From: an uncultured Robinsoniella sp.
GTDB taxonomy: Bacteria; Bacillota; Clostridia; Lachnospirales; Lachnospiraceae
NCBI GenBank assembly: GCA_900539655.1
Contig: UQCR01000019.1
Span: 1 to 64,000 of the forward strand
Direction: 5' to 3'
Length of the DNA stretch: 64,000 nt
The translations under genes and the position numbers were made by a program. The notes beneath the pieces were generated by a model, which had not been told where the DNA came from, searched no databases, and saw only the letters and a program-made list of their open reading frames with translations. Position 1 is the stretch's first letter. The number at the start of each line of letters is the position of its first letter. Shown here one piece after another: positions 51,524 through 60,542 of the stretch.

Positions 51524-54343
51524 ATGAAAGGAAAGTGGATCTGGATCCGGGAAAATCAGGAGTCAGAAAATGAAAGAGGTTGTTTTACTACAGAATTTTA
51601 CGCAGAATCTTCTGCTTTGGGGGCTGATATAAAGCTGTTGATCTGTGGAGTCACCAGATATATTGTCTGTTTAAACGGAAAAGAACTAGGGAGGGGACCT
51701 ATCCGATGTGGTCCCGGGGAACTATTTTACGATTCCTATGATATGACTCCGGATGTAAAACCCGGCATAAATTTCCTTGCAGTGCGGGTGTGGAGTTATG
51801 GGTGGTCTACCTATCAGACGGTTGCACAAGATGGCGGATTATGGTTTCAGGTTTCCTGTGGAGATACTGTATTAGCAGCATCCGGGGCAGAGACAAAATG
51901 TGCAAAAGACCTGGGACACATTTCCCATACGGTAAAGAGGAATGTAAATCTGGGATTTAGTGACTATTACGACGCCAATCGGTTTGACAGCAGATGGACA
52001 GAGGACGCAGCGATTTCAAAAAGCTGGGGCACAGCCAGAATATTGGAAGATTGGGAAGGCAGGTTAAAGCAGAACCCGCTGCGTCAATTTCAGAGGGCGG
52101 CTAAGACCCCGGGTAAGGTTGTGAGGATACAGGAGGTAATGCCCGGATGCCAGCAGATCTCAGTGAATACCAGAAATGCTTTCTTCCCGGGACGAAAAGA
52201 TGCTGACGAGACGATATTTTCCGGATTTCTGGGATGTGAGTTTCTTGCACCAAAGGATATGGAGGGTGTGGTTGCATTCCCGAACAGGACCTGGAATGGA
52301 ATAATCGGGGACTTTACCATAGACGGCAAATTGTATGAGGTATCCAATGAGCATAGGGAGATCTCAGTATTTCTAACAGAAGGAAAACACTTTTTCCTGA
52401 TGCAGATTTCGGGAAAATTTGATGACTTATACTGCCATATGGAATTGTGCTTTCCGGAAAAGCTGTTGTCTGAAGGCGGCTTTTTTGTAAAAGGCCCTAC
52501 GTGCAGAATCGTCCCCAAAATCGATGGATTTGAAAAAGTATACGGAGGGTTGGATGAATATAACCGGCTGGAAGAATATCCAGATATTCATAAACGCCTG
52601 TTTGCTGCAGCTTCCCTAAATGAATTTGAGGAAACAGGAGGTCCGGTTACCTATGTAAAACCACAGTATATTTATGCTGATGCATATATCTATTCCCTGG
52701 CGAAGAGAGACCGTGTAATTGCTGAGTCAGCCGTTTTGCCCCGTCATCTTGGAATGCTATGGGACAATCAGGAAGTTACCCTGTTAGATCCGCCGGTGTT
52801 CGATGGCTTTAACCGGATTATCGTGGATTATGAGGATATCTATGCCGGAAGTCTGGAATTTACCATAAAAGCACCGGCTGGAACCATTTTGGATATCTAC
52901 TGTTTTGAAAATATGTATCAGGGGGAGATCGATTATACCATAGGTCTGAACAACAGCGTCCGTTACATCTGCAAAGAAGGATGGCAGTCATACCGGTGTA
53001 TGGCACGTATGGGGATGCGTTATGCCATGCTGACTTTCCGGGAATGCAGGGAGCAGGTAATGATACGGGATTTCAGAATCAACTACGCAACGTATGCTCC
53101 GGGAAATTTCGGAGGATTTGTATGTGATGACTACCTGATAAACCGGATTTATGAAATGTGCCGCCATACCCATCAGCTCTGTATGGAAGACAGTTTTACG
53201 GACTGCCCCACTTATGAACAGGCTTTCTGGATTGGAGATGCGGGTATCAGCGCAGTTACCTGTGCCTACCTGTTTGGAGATTACGACCTGATAAAACGCA
53301 GCATACAGCTCTCGGCAGAAGCAAGATCAAACACGCCTCTGTTAAACGCCCTGACGCCTACGGACTGGAATACGTCCATTCCCATGTGGACGATGAATTG
53401 GATTATTTCGATTTTCCAGTATGGAAAAGTCAGCGGAGATACCAGTATTTTTCCGGAAATGTATGGCGCGGTAAAAGAGACGCTTAAGTATTATGCAGGA
53501 TTTATACAAGAAGATGGAGGATTCCTGATTAACGCCTGGAATATGATGGACTGGGCGGATATGGATATTCATAATTATGGAGTCGTTACAGGACAGCAGG
53601 CAGTTCTGGCATACTGTTACGGATTAGCCGCTGCATATGCAGAGAAAATTGACAATCAGGAAGATGTGGCATTTTTCGAAGGCTGTCAGATGAAGCTGCT
53701 TCTTTATATGGAAACGAAACTCTGGGATTATAATCAAAAAATGTATCGGGACGGTTTTTCACCGGAGTATGGCATGTCCCGCACATTCAGCATCCAGACA
53801 CATATTTTAATGCTGCTCTACGATGGAATCCTGGATGTGGAGAAGAAGCGGATCGTAGAAAATTATATCATGGATCCACCTGTCAATATGATACAGGCAG
53901 GATCTCCGTTTATGCTGTATTACCAGTACGAATGCCTTGCTAAAATGGGTAGAATACAGGAAATCATGGATGATATTAAAATCCGGTGGGGGGAAATGCT
54001 GAAATACGATTCCACCACCTGCTGGGAGGTATTTCCCGGCTTCTATGAAGTCAGCAGAACCAGAAGTTATTGCCATTCCTGGTCGGCTTCACCTGCATAT
54101 TTTTTCATTAAATATGCACTGGGAGTCCAGATGATAGAGGACGGTTTTGCAAAAGTAGAGATCACGGAACCGTCATGGGATATGAAATGGTGCAGAGGGG
54201 ATGTGCCCACACCCCATGGAGCCATCCATATTGAATGGATCCGGGAAGAGGGAAGGAAGGAATGCAGGGTTCGGGTGCCTCGGGAAATAGAGGTAGTGTT
54301 TGCAGGGACGGAATGGGAATTATCTATAGACCGCATTGGATAA
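51524..54343 (+). CDS. GH78-like alpha-L-rhamnosidase
   Basis: The start is ATG 51524 (MKGKWIWIRENQESENERG), with AGGAGG at 51511-51516; the longer frame from 51422 adds non-family sequence. The 939-residue protein opens with a beta-sandwich domain (ICLNGKELGRGPIR-like VCLNGKELGRGPIRCGPG). An (alpha/alpha)6 barrel follows with DCPTYEQAFWIGDAG near 560, matching the GH78 acidic motif DCPQRE..GWTGD. The changed residues mean exact specificity is uncertain. There is no signal peptide, so imported oligosaccharides are cut in the cytoplasm. It closes the transporter operon. Confidence 0.85.
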   Translation: MKGKWIWIRENQESENERGCFTTEFYAESSALGADIKLLICGVTRYIVCLNGKELGRGPIRCGPGELFYDSYDMTPDVKPGINFLAVRVWSYGWSTYQTVAQDGGLWFQVSCGDTVLAASGAETKCAKDLGHISHTVKRNVNLGFSDYYDANRFDSRWTEDAAISKSWGTARILEDWEGRLKQNPLRQFQRAAKTPGKVVRIQEVMPGCQQISVNTRNAFFPGRKDADETIFSGFLGCEFLAPKDMEGVVAFPNRTWNGIIGDFTIDGKLYEVSNEHREISVFLTEGKHFFLMQISGKFDDLYCHMELCFPEKLLSEGGFFVKGPTCRIVPKIDGFEKVYGGLDEYNRLEEYPDIHKRLFAAASLNEFEETGGPVTYVKPQYIYADAYIYSLAKRDRVIAESAVLPRHLGMLWDNQEVTLLDPPVFDGFNRIIVDYEDIYAGSLEFTIKAPAGTILDIYCFENMYQGEIDYTIGLNNSVRYICKEGWQSYRCMARMGMRYAMLTFRECREQVMIRDFRINYATYAPGNFGGFVCDDYLINRIYEMCRHTHQLCMEDSFTDCPTYEQAFWIGDAGISAVTCAYLFGDYDLIKRSIQLSAEARSNTPLLNALTPTDWNTSIPMWTMNWIISIFQYGKVSGDTSIFPEMYGAVKETLKYYAGFIQEDGGFLINAWNMMDWADMDIHNYGVVTGQQAVLAYCYGLAAAYAEKIDNQEDVAFFEGCQMKLLLYMETKLWDYNQKMYRDGFSPEYGMSRTFSIQTHILMLLYDGILDVEKKRIVENYIMDPPVNMIQAGSPFMLYYQYECLAKMGRIQEIMDDIKIRWGEMLKYDSTTCWEVFPGFYEVSRTRSYCHSWSASPAYFFIKYALGVQMIEDGFAKVEITEPSWDMKWCRGDVPTPHGAIHIEWIREEGRKECRVRVPREIEVVFAGTEWELSIDRIG

Positions 54344-54437
54344 TAATCAATCTTATTTTAATTATGGCGGATTCCTCATTGGGATCGAGTATATTTTACA
54401 TTGCAATGCTCTAATGTAAACATTATGTGCCAATTGT

Positions 54438-54466
54438 TTGACTTTTTTAGAAAGAAGTGATATGAT
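54438..54466 (+). promoter_or_regulatory. Promoter of the antitoxin RNA
   Basis: TTGACT at 54438-54443 and TATGAT at 54461-54466, 17 bases apart, are close to sigma-A consensus. The predicted start is near 54473. Confidence 0.8.
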
Positions 54467-54472
54467 TGTATT

Positions 54473-54568
54473 ACAAAAAGGAATAACCGCCCGTCCTAGG
54501 CAGTTGTCCTCAAAGGAATTTCCTTTTGGAAGTAAACTACCCTGTTTTACGAGAACAGGGTAGTTTTT
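54473..54568 (+). ncRNA. Probable antitoxin RNA of a type I toxin-antitoxin pair
   Basis: A strong promoter and a strong terminator bracket about 95 bases with no ORF. The RNA runs toward the toxin gene on the other strand and shares its terminator region, giving 3' complementarity. Its 5' part (GGAATAACCGC at 54480-54490 and GGCAGTTGTCCTC at 54499-54511) is a near copy of the toxin mRNA 5' end. That resembles the paired repeats of Fst/par-like loci, but in inverted genomic orientation. Confidence 0.7.
54533..54568. terminator. Shared bidirectional terminator of antitoxin RNA and toxin mRNA
   Basis: AACTACCCTGTT pairs with AACAGGGTAGTT around a short loop, followed by TTTTTT on the plus strand. 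The minus-strand T run is weaker (TTTACTT). Confidence 0.85.
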
Positions 54569-54570
54569 TG

Positions 54571-54654
54571 TTATTTCTTGTCAATGTAGGCAAGAAGTGC
54601 GAGTAAAAATGTCCCAAATACAAACAATAATGTCAATACTTGATATGTACTCAT
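54571..54654 (-). CDS. 27-residue holin-like type I toxin
   Basis: ATG 54654 to TAA 54571 encodes MSTYQVLTLLFVFGTFLL and then ALLAYIDKK. The start MSTYxxL, one membrane helix and a basic end match the holin-like/Fst-TxpA toxin superfamily of Firmicutes. A G-rich ribosome site (GGATGGGGGGTGG) precedes it. The gene faces a promoter-driven antisense RNA with a shared terminator. Overexpression of such peptides damages the membrane; here it should be held silent by the RNA. Confidence 0.82.
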   Translation of the reverse strand: MSTYQVLTLLFVFGTFLLALLAYIDKK

Positions 54655-54718
54655 AGCACCACCCCCCATCCTATAAAGTAGGAGGGCAACCACCCTGTAG
54701 CGGTTATTCCAGAAATAT

Positions 54719-54748
54719 AGCATAACATGTTTTCCATATAATGTCTAA
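54719..54748 (-). promoter_or_regulatory. Promoter of the toxin mRNA
   Basis: On the minus strand TTAGAC (54748-54743) and TATGCT (54724-54719) with an upstream TG (extended -10) are 18 bases apart. The predicted start is near 54712, so the mRNA begins just before GGAATAACCGC. Confidence 0.65.
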
Positions 54749-54895
54749 TATAATCTTAGTAAATATAACACATAAGCAAATCAGAAAAGTATGTTATTGT
54801 TCAGATATTCTTCTGGCAATTCACTGTATGCAAGTAAGAAAATGATAGCTTTTGCCAAACCGAATGATGAGGTTTGAAGCTTTTTTAATTAAAAA

Positions 54896-55687
54896 TCAGA
54901 CAAAGATTTCCGGACTTTTCTGTATCTCAGAACAATTCGCAATTAGGAATCCACGGAACTTTTTATAAAATTCGGATTCCATAACTTTAGCATTCTTTGG
55001 ACAGGTCTTTACACAGGCACAGCAATGCAGGCAGCTGCCGGGATCCGTAATCTTTTTGGGATCATCCCGGTCAATGATGCCCATAGGACAGACGGTGGCA
55101 CAGATTCCGCAATCGTTGCAGGAATCTGTTGTAGCGGGTGCCCATGGGATGCCTGGGGCGGAACGTTCTTTATAGGGATGGTGACCCGGAATATGTATTG
55201 GTTTCAAATCATCAGCAGTTGTAATGCCATCTAACTTAAACCGCAGGGCCTCGGCAAACTCTGTGGCTGTAGCCAGATCAGACACATTGGGACGCCCGCC
55301 TGCAATTTCATTTCCATAAGAATGTTCCCCGATAAAAGCGCCTGCGCCTGCAATTACAAAACCCTGGGCTATCAGCAGGTCGGACAATTCCAGCAATGCA
55401 TCTTCAAAAGCCCGGTTTCCATAGACAACGACAGGAATACAAAGTGTATGTGCTCCATGCAGGCGGCTAAAGAAGTCTTCCAGTAATGCGGGGATTCTGC
55501 CACCATAGACCGGGACGCCCACGATCAGCAAATCCGTATCGGTGAAATAAGGGATGTCTTTTGCTCTGTCATAGGTGACATCGTGATAATGAACCTTGGT
55601 TTGAAAGACAGCAGAAATTGCATCTGTAATTTTTCTGGTGGTGCCGGTGGGGCTGAAGGTTAAACAGTGTACATTTTTAATATTCAT
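54896..55687 (-). CDS. EFR1-family flavodoxin-ferredoxin protein
   Basis: The 263-residue protein has a flavodoxin-like FMN domain (LTFSPTGTTRKI near the start, VGVPVYGGRIPALLEDFF). Two 4Fe-4S clusters follow near 195-235 (CNDCGICATVCPMGI and CLHCCACVKTCPKNA). It is likely a cytoplasmic electron carrier or NADPH/ferredoxin-linked reductase part, common in gut Clostridia. It is transcribed alone, divergent from the valS leader. Confidence 0.9.
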   Translation of the reverse strand: MNIKNVHCLTFSPTGTTRKITDAISAVFQTKVHYHDVTYDRAKDIPYFTDTDLLIVGVPVYGGRIPALLEDFFSRLHGAHTLCIPVVVYGNRAFEDALLELSDLLIAQGFVIAGAGAFIGEHSYGNEIAGGRPNVSDLATATEFAEALRFKLDGITTADDLKPIHIPGHHPYKERSAPGIPWAPATTDSCNDCGICATVCPMGIIDRDDPKKITDPGSCLHCCACVKTCPKNAKVMESEFYKKFRGFLIANCSEIQKSPEIFV

Positions 55688-55830
55688 GTGATTCCTCCTT
55701 GGGTTAGGTGGGGTGTAATGATAGTTCTGTGTTTATTGTACTGCAAGGGAAGCGGGATAGCAAGTTTCCGTTGTATAGAAAAGGTTTGGTTAAAGGAAAA
55801 ATGGTTTCTTCTCTTTTTTTACAAAATCCC

Positions 55831-55859
55831 TTGACAAATTCCCCCATCTTGATTATTAT
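55831..55859 (+). promoter_or_regulatory. Sigma-A promoter of valS
   Basis: TTGACA at 55831-55836 and TATTAT at 55854-55859 with a 17-base spacer place the start near 55866, at the T-box leader 5' end. Confidence 0.85.
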
Positions 55860-55865
55860 GGAAAA

Positions 55866-56230
55866 TATATCACAAATGATATCATAATAAAAAGGTAGTG
55901 AGAAAGAGGAGTACATTCAATATCCTGACAGAGAGAATATTCCATCGGCTGGAAGAATATTCAAGGCAATGTGAATGGAAGGTAGCTTTTGAACCGGAGG
56001 ATTGAACCGGATGAAATTGTGGATAACCTGGCGGATTTGCCGGATATCGAGTGCCACCTGACGTATTTTAGGCGGGTTGCACTTAGGATAAGATTTCACT
56101 CTGAAGTAGATTTTCACGTATCATCCACGTTATCGGATGGCTGAGATATATTTGCAGAGTTTTTTGTAAATATAAATAAAGGTGGTACCGCGGATTATTC
56201 GCCCTTTGCAGAAGCAAGGGGCATTTTTTT
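55866..56230 (+). promoter_or_regulatory. T-box leader of valS
   Basis: The T-box sequence AAAGGTGGTACCGCGG lies at 56178-56193. The terminator GCCCTTTGC-AGAA-GCAAGGGGC (56201-56222) follows, ending in seven T. Uncharged tRNA-Val is expected to bind and allow read-through. A further hairpin (ATACCGCAG/CTGCGGTAT, 56352-56375) lies between the terminator and valS. Confidence 0.92.
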
Positions 56231-56412
56231 ATGCAAAATCAGGCTGGAAAATGGGAATCCGTATAATTTATAACCCATATGTATGCGCAGAGGTATCTGC
56301 ATGGGCAGCTAAGTTTGTAACAAGAAGCGTTTCAAACTTTCTATTGGTGCAATACCGCAGAACTGTCTGCGGTATGCAGGAGTATAAAAATGAAAAAGGA
56401 GATTATTGGACA

Positions 56413-59058
56413 ATGAGCAAAGAATTAGCAAAGACTTATGATCCGAAAGGAATTGAAGACCGCTTATATGATAAGTGGATGACCAAGAAATATTTTCACG
56501 CAGAAGTAGACAGGAGCAAAAAGCCCTTTACGATTGTGATGCCGCCGCCGAATGTTACGGGACAGCTTCATATGGGGCATGCGCTGGATAATACCATGCA
56601 GGATATTCTGATTCGTTATAAGAGAATGCAGGGATATAATGCACTGTGGCAGCCGGGAACGGACCACGCAGCGATAGCTACGGAAGTCAAAGTCATTGAG
56701 AAGCTGAAGGAACAGGGAATTGATAAGGATGAGATTGGCAGAGAAGAATTCTTAAAGCATGCATGGCAGTGGAAGGAAGAGTACGGCGGAAAGATCATCA
56801 ACCAGCTGAAGAAGCTAGGTTCCTCTGCTGACTGGGACAGAGAACGCTTTACCATGGATGAGGGATGTTCCAAAGCGGTTGAAGAAGTATTTATCAAATT
56901 GTATGAAAAAGGATATATCTACAAGGGTTCCAGAATTATTAACTGGTGTCCGGTATGCCAGACCTCTATTTCGGATGCAGAAGTAGAGCATATGGATCAG
57001 GAAGGAAATTTCTGGCACATTAATTATCCGGTAGCAGGGGAAGAGAATGCTTTTGTTGAAATCGCTACCACAAGACCGGAGACACTTCTGGGAGATACGG
57101 CTGTTGCAGTAAATCCGGAGGATGACCGCTATAAGCACCTGGTTGGTAAAATGTTGAAACTGCCGTTGACTGACCGGGAAATCCCGGTTATAGCAGATGA
57201 ATATGTTGACAAGGAATTTGGAACCGGATGCGTAAAGATTACACCGGCTCATGACCCCAATGACTTTGAAGTGGGAAAACGCCATAATCTTCCGGAAATC
57301 AATATTATGAATGATGATGCTACCATCAATGAACTGGGTGGTAAATATGCAGGCATGAGCCGCTATGAAGCCAGAAAAGCAATGGTTGCAGATCTGGAGG
57401 AAATGGGACTTCTCGTAAAAGTAGTTCCCCATGCCCATAATGTTGGAACCCATGACCGCTGCAAGACAACTGTAGAGCCAATGATCAAGCAGCAGTGGTT
57501 TGTTAAGATGGAAGAAATGGCAAAACCGGCAATTGAAGCACTTAAGAACCATACTTTGAATTTCGTACCGGAGCGTTTTGACAAGATTTATCTTCACTGG
57601 CTGGAGAATATCCGCGACTGGTGTATCTCCAGACAATTGTGGTGGGGACACCGGATACCGGCATATTACTGTGATGACTGCGGAGAAATTGTTGTATCCA
57701 AAGAAGTACCAACCGTTTGCCCGAAATGCGGCAGCACACATCTGACACAGGATGAAGATACCCTGGATACCTGGTTTAGTTCTGCACTGTGGCCATTTTC
57801 CACTTTAGGCTGGCCCGACAAAACAGAAGACCTGGATTATTTCTTCCCTACGGACGTATTGGTAACGGGATATGACATCATCTTCTTCTGGGTAATCCGT
57901 ATGGTTTTCTCTGCAATAGAACAGACTGGAGAAGTTCCTTTCCACCACGTACTGATTCATGGACTGATCCGTGATTCCCAGGGCCGTAAGATGAGCAAAT
58001 CCCTTGGAAACGGAATTGATCCCCTGGAAATTATCGAACAATACGGGGCAGATGCACTTCGTCTTACACTCATGACCGGAAATGCACCCGGAAATGATAT
58101 GCGTTTCTATATGGAACGTGTGGAAGCCAGCAGAAATTTTGCAAATAAAGTATGGAATGCATCCAGATTTATCATGATGAACCTGGAAAAAGCTGAGGTT
58201 CCATCCCAGATGAATCTGGCTGATTTAACCGGAGCGGACAAATGGATCCTGTCTAAGGTTAACACCCTTGCAAAAGATGTAACCGATAACATGGATAAGT
58301 ATGAGCTGGGAATTGCCGTTCAGAAAGTTTATGATTTTATCTGGGAAGAATTCTGCGACTGGTATATAGAAATGGTAAAACCCCGTCTCTATAATGATGA
58401 AGATACTACCAAATCAGCAGCGCTGTGGACATTAAGGACTGTTTTGGCAAATGCCCTGAAGCTGCTGCATCCTTATATGCCGTTTATTACAGAAGAAATC
58501 TTCTGCACGCTTCAGACAGAGGAAGAATCCATTATGATTTCCCAGTGGCCGGAATTCAAAGAGGAATGGAATTTTGCGGCAGATGAACAGGCAGTAGAGA
58601 CCATTAAGGAAGCAGTAAGAGGAATCCGTAATGTTCGTTCCGAAATGAATGTTCCGCCAAGCAAAAAAGCAAAAGTATTTGTTGTTTCGGAAAAAGAAAA
58701 CATCCGTGAGATTTTTGAAAATGGAAAAGTATTCTTCGCAACTTTGGGATATGCAAGCGAGGTAACCGTTCAGGCAGACCGCATTGGTATTGAAGAAGAT
58801 GCAGTATCCACAGTGATTCCCGAGGCAGTAATCTATATGCCTTTTGCAGAACTGGTGGATATCGAAAAAGAAATCGATCGACTGAAAAAAGAAGAAGACC
58901 GCTTGGCAAAAGAACTTGCCAGAGTAAACGGAATGTTAAGCAACGAACGTTTTGTAAGCAAAGCGCCTCAGGCAAAGATAGACGAAGAAAAAGGCAAGCT
59001 TGCAAAATATACCGAAATGATGGAACAGGTAAAAGAGCGATTAACTCAGCTGCAATAA
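56413..59058 (+). CDS. valS: Valine-tRNA ligase
   Basis: The start is ATG 56413 (MSKELAKTYDPKG), with AAGGAG upstream; the frame opens earlier, at 56182, but that part overlaps the T-box terminator. The protein has 881 residues. The class I HIGH motif is in PPPNVTGQLHMGHALD near residue 52. A CP1 editing domain (TTRPETLLGDTAVAVNP), zinc-type knuckles (CDDCGEIV, CPKCGS) and the KMSKS motif GRKMSKSLGNGIDP near 526 follow. An anticodon-binding domain and the ValRS C-terminal coiled coil end the protein. Confidence 0.97.
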   Translation: MSKELAKTYDPKGIEDRLYDKWMTKKYFHAEVDRSKKPFTIVMPPPNVTGQLHMGHALDNTMQDILIRYKRMQGYNALWQPGTDHAAIATEVKVIEKLKEQGIDKDEIGREEFLKHAWQWKEEYGGKIINQLKKLGSSADWDRERFTMDEGCSKAVEEVFIKLYEKGYIYKGSRIINWCPVCQTSISDAEVEHMDQEGNFWHINYPVAGEENAFVEIATTRPETLLGDTAVAVNPEDDRYKHLVGKMLKLPLTDREIPVIADEYVDKEFGTGCVKITPAHDPNDFEVGKRHNLPEINIMNDDATINELGGKYAGMSRYEARKAMVADLEEMGLLVKVVPHAHNVGTHDRCKTTVEPMIKQQWFVKMEEMAKPAIEALKNHTLNFVPERFDKIYLHWLENIRDWCISRQLWWGHRIPAYYCDDCGEIVVSKEVPTVCPKCGSTHLTQDEDTLDTWFSSALWPFSTLGWPDKTEDLDYFFPTDVLVTGYDIIFFWVIRMVFSAIEQTGEVPFHHVLIHGLIRDSQGRKMSKSLGNGIDPLEIIEQYGADALRLTLMTGNAPGNDMRFYMERVEASRNFANKVWNASRFIMMNLEKAEVPSQMNLADLTGADKWILSKVNTLAKDVTDNMDKYELGIAVQKVYDFIWEEFCDWYIEMVKPRLYNDEDTTKSAALWTLRTVLANALKLLHPYMPFITEEIFCTLQTEEESIMISQWPEFKEEWNFAADEQAVETIKEAVRGIRNVRSEMNVPPSKKAKVFVVSEKENIREIFENGKVFFATLGYASEVTVQADRIGIEEDAVSTVIPEAVIYMPFAELVDIEKEIDRLKKEEDRLAKELARVNGMLSNERFVSKAPQAKIDEEKGKLAKYTEMMEQVKERLTQLQ

Positions 59059-59093
59059 AAGAATTACGCAGCAAACGATCATATTAATATAGT

Positions 59094-59144
59094 AACGCCG
59101 AACCCCGCATCAACTTTATGTTGAGCATGGGTTCGGCGTTTTTT
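59094..59144 (+). terminator. Terminator of valS
   Basis: AACGCCGAACCC pairs with GGGTTCGGCGTT around an inner ATCAAC/GTTGA stem, followed by a T run. Confidence 0.9.
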
Positions 59145-59160
59145 GAATTAACATTGTATT

Positions 59161-59451
59161 TTATTTTCTGCGAAACAGAAAACTGAGAATCAGATTGGTT
59201 GCGATTCCTGCGCATCCGGTAATAAAACAAATCTTAGCAAACAGGTGATGGCCGTGTTTCTCCAGATAATCAGCACCTACGATCATGCCAAGGCAACCGG
59301 CAAAGGATATTATTTTAAAGAGAATACGGACCGGTCTGTGCTTTGCAGCTGCTTCCAGAGAATAGTCAACTATATTTGCCACTCCTTCCACGGTATTTTC
59401 AATTACATCACCGGCATGTTCCATCATTTTTTCAAACTTTTCTTCTGTCAT
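59161..59451 (-). CDS. Small two-helix membrane protein under TetR control
   Basis: The 96-residue protein has an amphipathic N-terminal half (VIENTVEGVANIVDY) and two membrane helices (ILFKIISFAGCLGMIVGA and ICFITGCAGIATNLILSFLF), ending in FRRK. No family is assigned. AGGAGG precedes ATG 59451. Its promoter region carries the same dyad as the neighbouring tetR gene, so it is the likely target of that repressor. Confidence 0.75.
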   Translation of the reverse strand: MTEEKFEKMMEHAGDVIENTVEGVANIVDYSLEAAAKHRPVRILFKIISFAGCLGMIVGADYLEKHGHHLFAKICFITGCAGIATNLILSFLFRRK

Positions 59452-59470
59452 AATTAAAACCTCCTTATTA

Positions 59471-59487
59471 ATACATTCAGAATGTAT
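59471..59487. promoter_or_regulatory. TetR operator upstream of the small membrane protein
   Basis: ATACATTC-A-GAATGTAT is a perfect 17-bp dyad just upstream of the gene at 59161. It matches the tetR-proximal dyad ATACATTCTGTATGTAT in all but one outer base pair. Confidence 0.75.
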
Positions 59488-59597
59488 GTATCATTGTAAA
59501 AAATAAATTGCCGGAGCATTTACAGACACGCTCTAAGCAGCAATCTATATTTCCGAAAATATGGTTACAAGCACCGCATTGCATAAATAACGGTACT

Positions 59598-60248
59598 TTA
59601 GTGCATGGTATCTACATAATGAAGTACCTGTACCTCAAATGCAGCCAGTAATTCCTCATCAATAATAGGCAGTCCCACACTGTTCAGAATATTGGCGGTA
59701 TACTGAAGCTTGATCTTAAAATCTTCCCGGGTAACTTTAAAAATCAGGGGGCATAGCCATACTTCCATGAGAATGGAAAGCAGTTCTGCTACGATTTTAG
59801 GATTCTTAGCCTGAACAGAGCCGTCCTTTATTCCTTCATTGATAAATTCCAGAAAAATCCCTTCAGCATTAGCTTTCACACTATTCAAATACGCAGCGAC
59901 CAGTTTTGGGTTATCTAAAAAAGTCCTGGATAATGCCAGAATAGTATTCGCCTGATCTTCAGAAGATACGGAACAGAGTACAATTTTTTTTAATTTATCC
60001 AGGGCAGTCAGCGAAGTATCCGCCTTTATAGACTCAAAAGGTACTGCTTTATGAAACATGTAAGTGGTAACTGCATCTACCATTTGTTCTTTATTTTTAA
60101 AATGATGATAGATTGCACCGCGTGTCATACCCAAAGCATCTGCAACGTCCTGTAAAGTTGTCTGTTCATAACCTTTCTCTATAAATAGCTGCATAGAGAG
60201 TTCAAGTATGCGGCTTTCTGTAATTTCGGGATATTTATTCCGAGCCAA
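59598..60248 (-). CDS. TetR/AcrR-family transcriptional repressor
   Basis: The start is TTG 60248 with AGGAGG 8 bases upstream. The 216-residue protein has a TetR HTH at about residues 10-57 (TTLQDVADALGMTRGAIYHHFKNKEQM) and an all-helical ligand domain. Two copies of its probable operator lie upstream of itself and of the small membrane protein gene downstream. It should repress both until a ligand binds. No efflux gene is adjacent, which is unusual for this family. Confidence 0.92.
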   Translation of the reverse strand: MARNKYPEITESRILELSMQLFIEKGYEQTTLQDVADALGMTRGAIYHHFKNKEQMVDAVTTYMFHKAVPFESIKADTSLTALDKLKKIVLCSVSSEDQANTILALSRTFLDNPKLVAAYLNSVKANAEGIFLEFINEGIKDGSVQAKNPKIVAELLSILMEVWLCPLIFKVTREDFKIKLQYTANILNSVGLPIIDEELLAAFEVQVLHYVDTMH

Positions 60249-60269
60249 TATATATCCTCCTTTCCAATA

Positions 60270-60308
60270 TGCTATATTAGATACATTCTGTATGTATCTA
60301 ATATAGCA
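60270..60308. promoter_or_regulatory. TetR autoregulatory operator (17-bp perfect arms)
   Basis: TGCTATATTAGATACAT at 60270-60286 is exactly complementary to ATGTATCTAATATAGCA at 60292-60308, with a 5-base centre TCTGT. It lies immediately upstream of the tetR start. Confidence 0.85.
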
Positions 60309-60542
60309 CGAAGTTCATTTTATGTCAATTACTTCTTAAGAGTTTTATATTTTAAGAACTTAAGGAAATCTTTAAAATATTTTTGAAACCATTTTTTAGA
60401 ATAATACGTCTAATAAATAGAACCATCGAAAGCCTTCCTATGGCAATCTGTTATGAATTTACAAGTTTGATACAAATCGATGCACGTTATGATGCATTTA
60501 TTCTTTATAATAAAAAAATCAACCGATAAGGGGGAATATGGA

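Noticed and set aside
55917..56117. Short minus-strand ORF in the valS leader
   Set aside because: It lies within the T-box RNA, lacks a ribosome site and resembles no protein.
56815..57741. Long minus-strand ORF (308 codons) inside valS
   Set aside because: It is fully antisense to a conserved ValRS region, and its sequence is low in recognisable structure.
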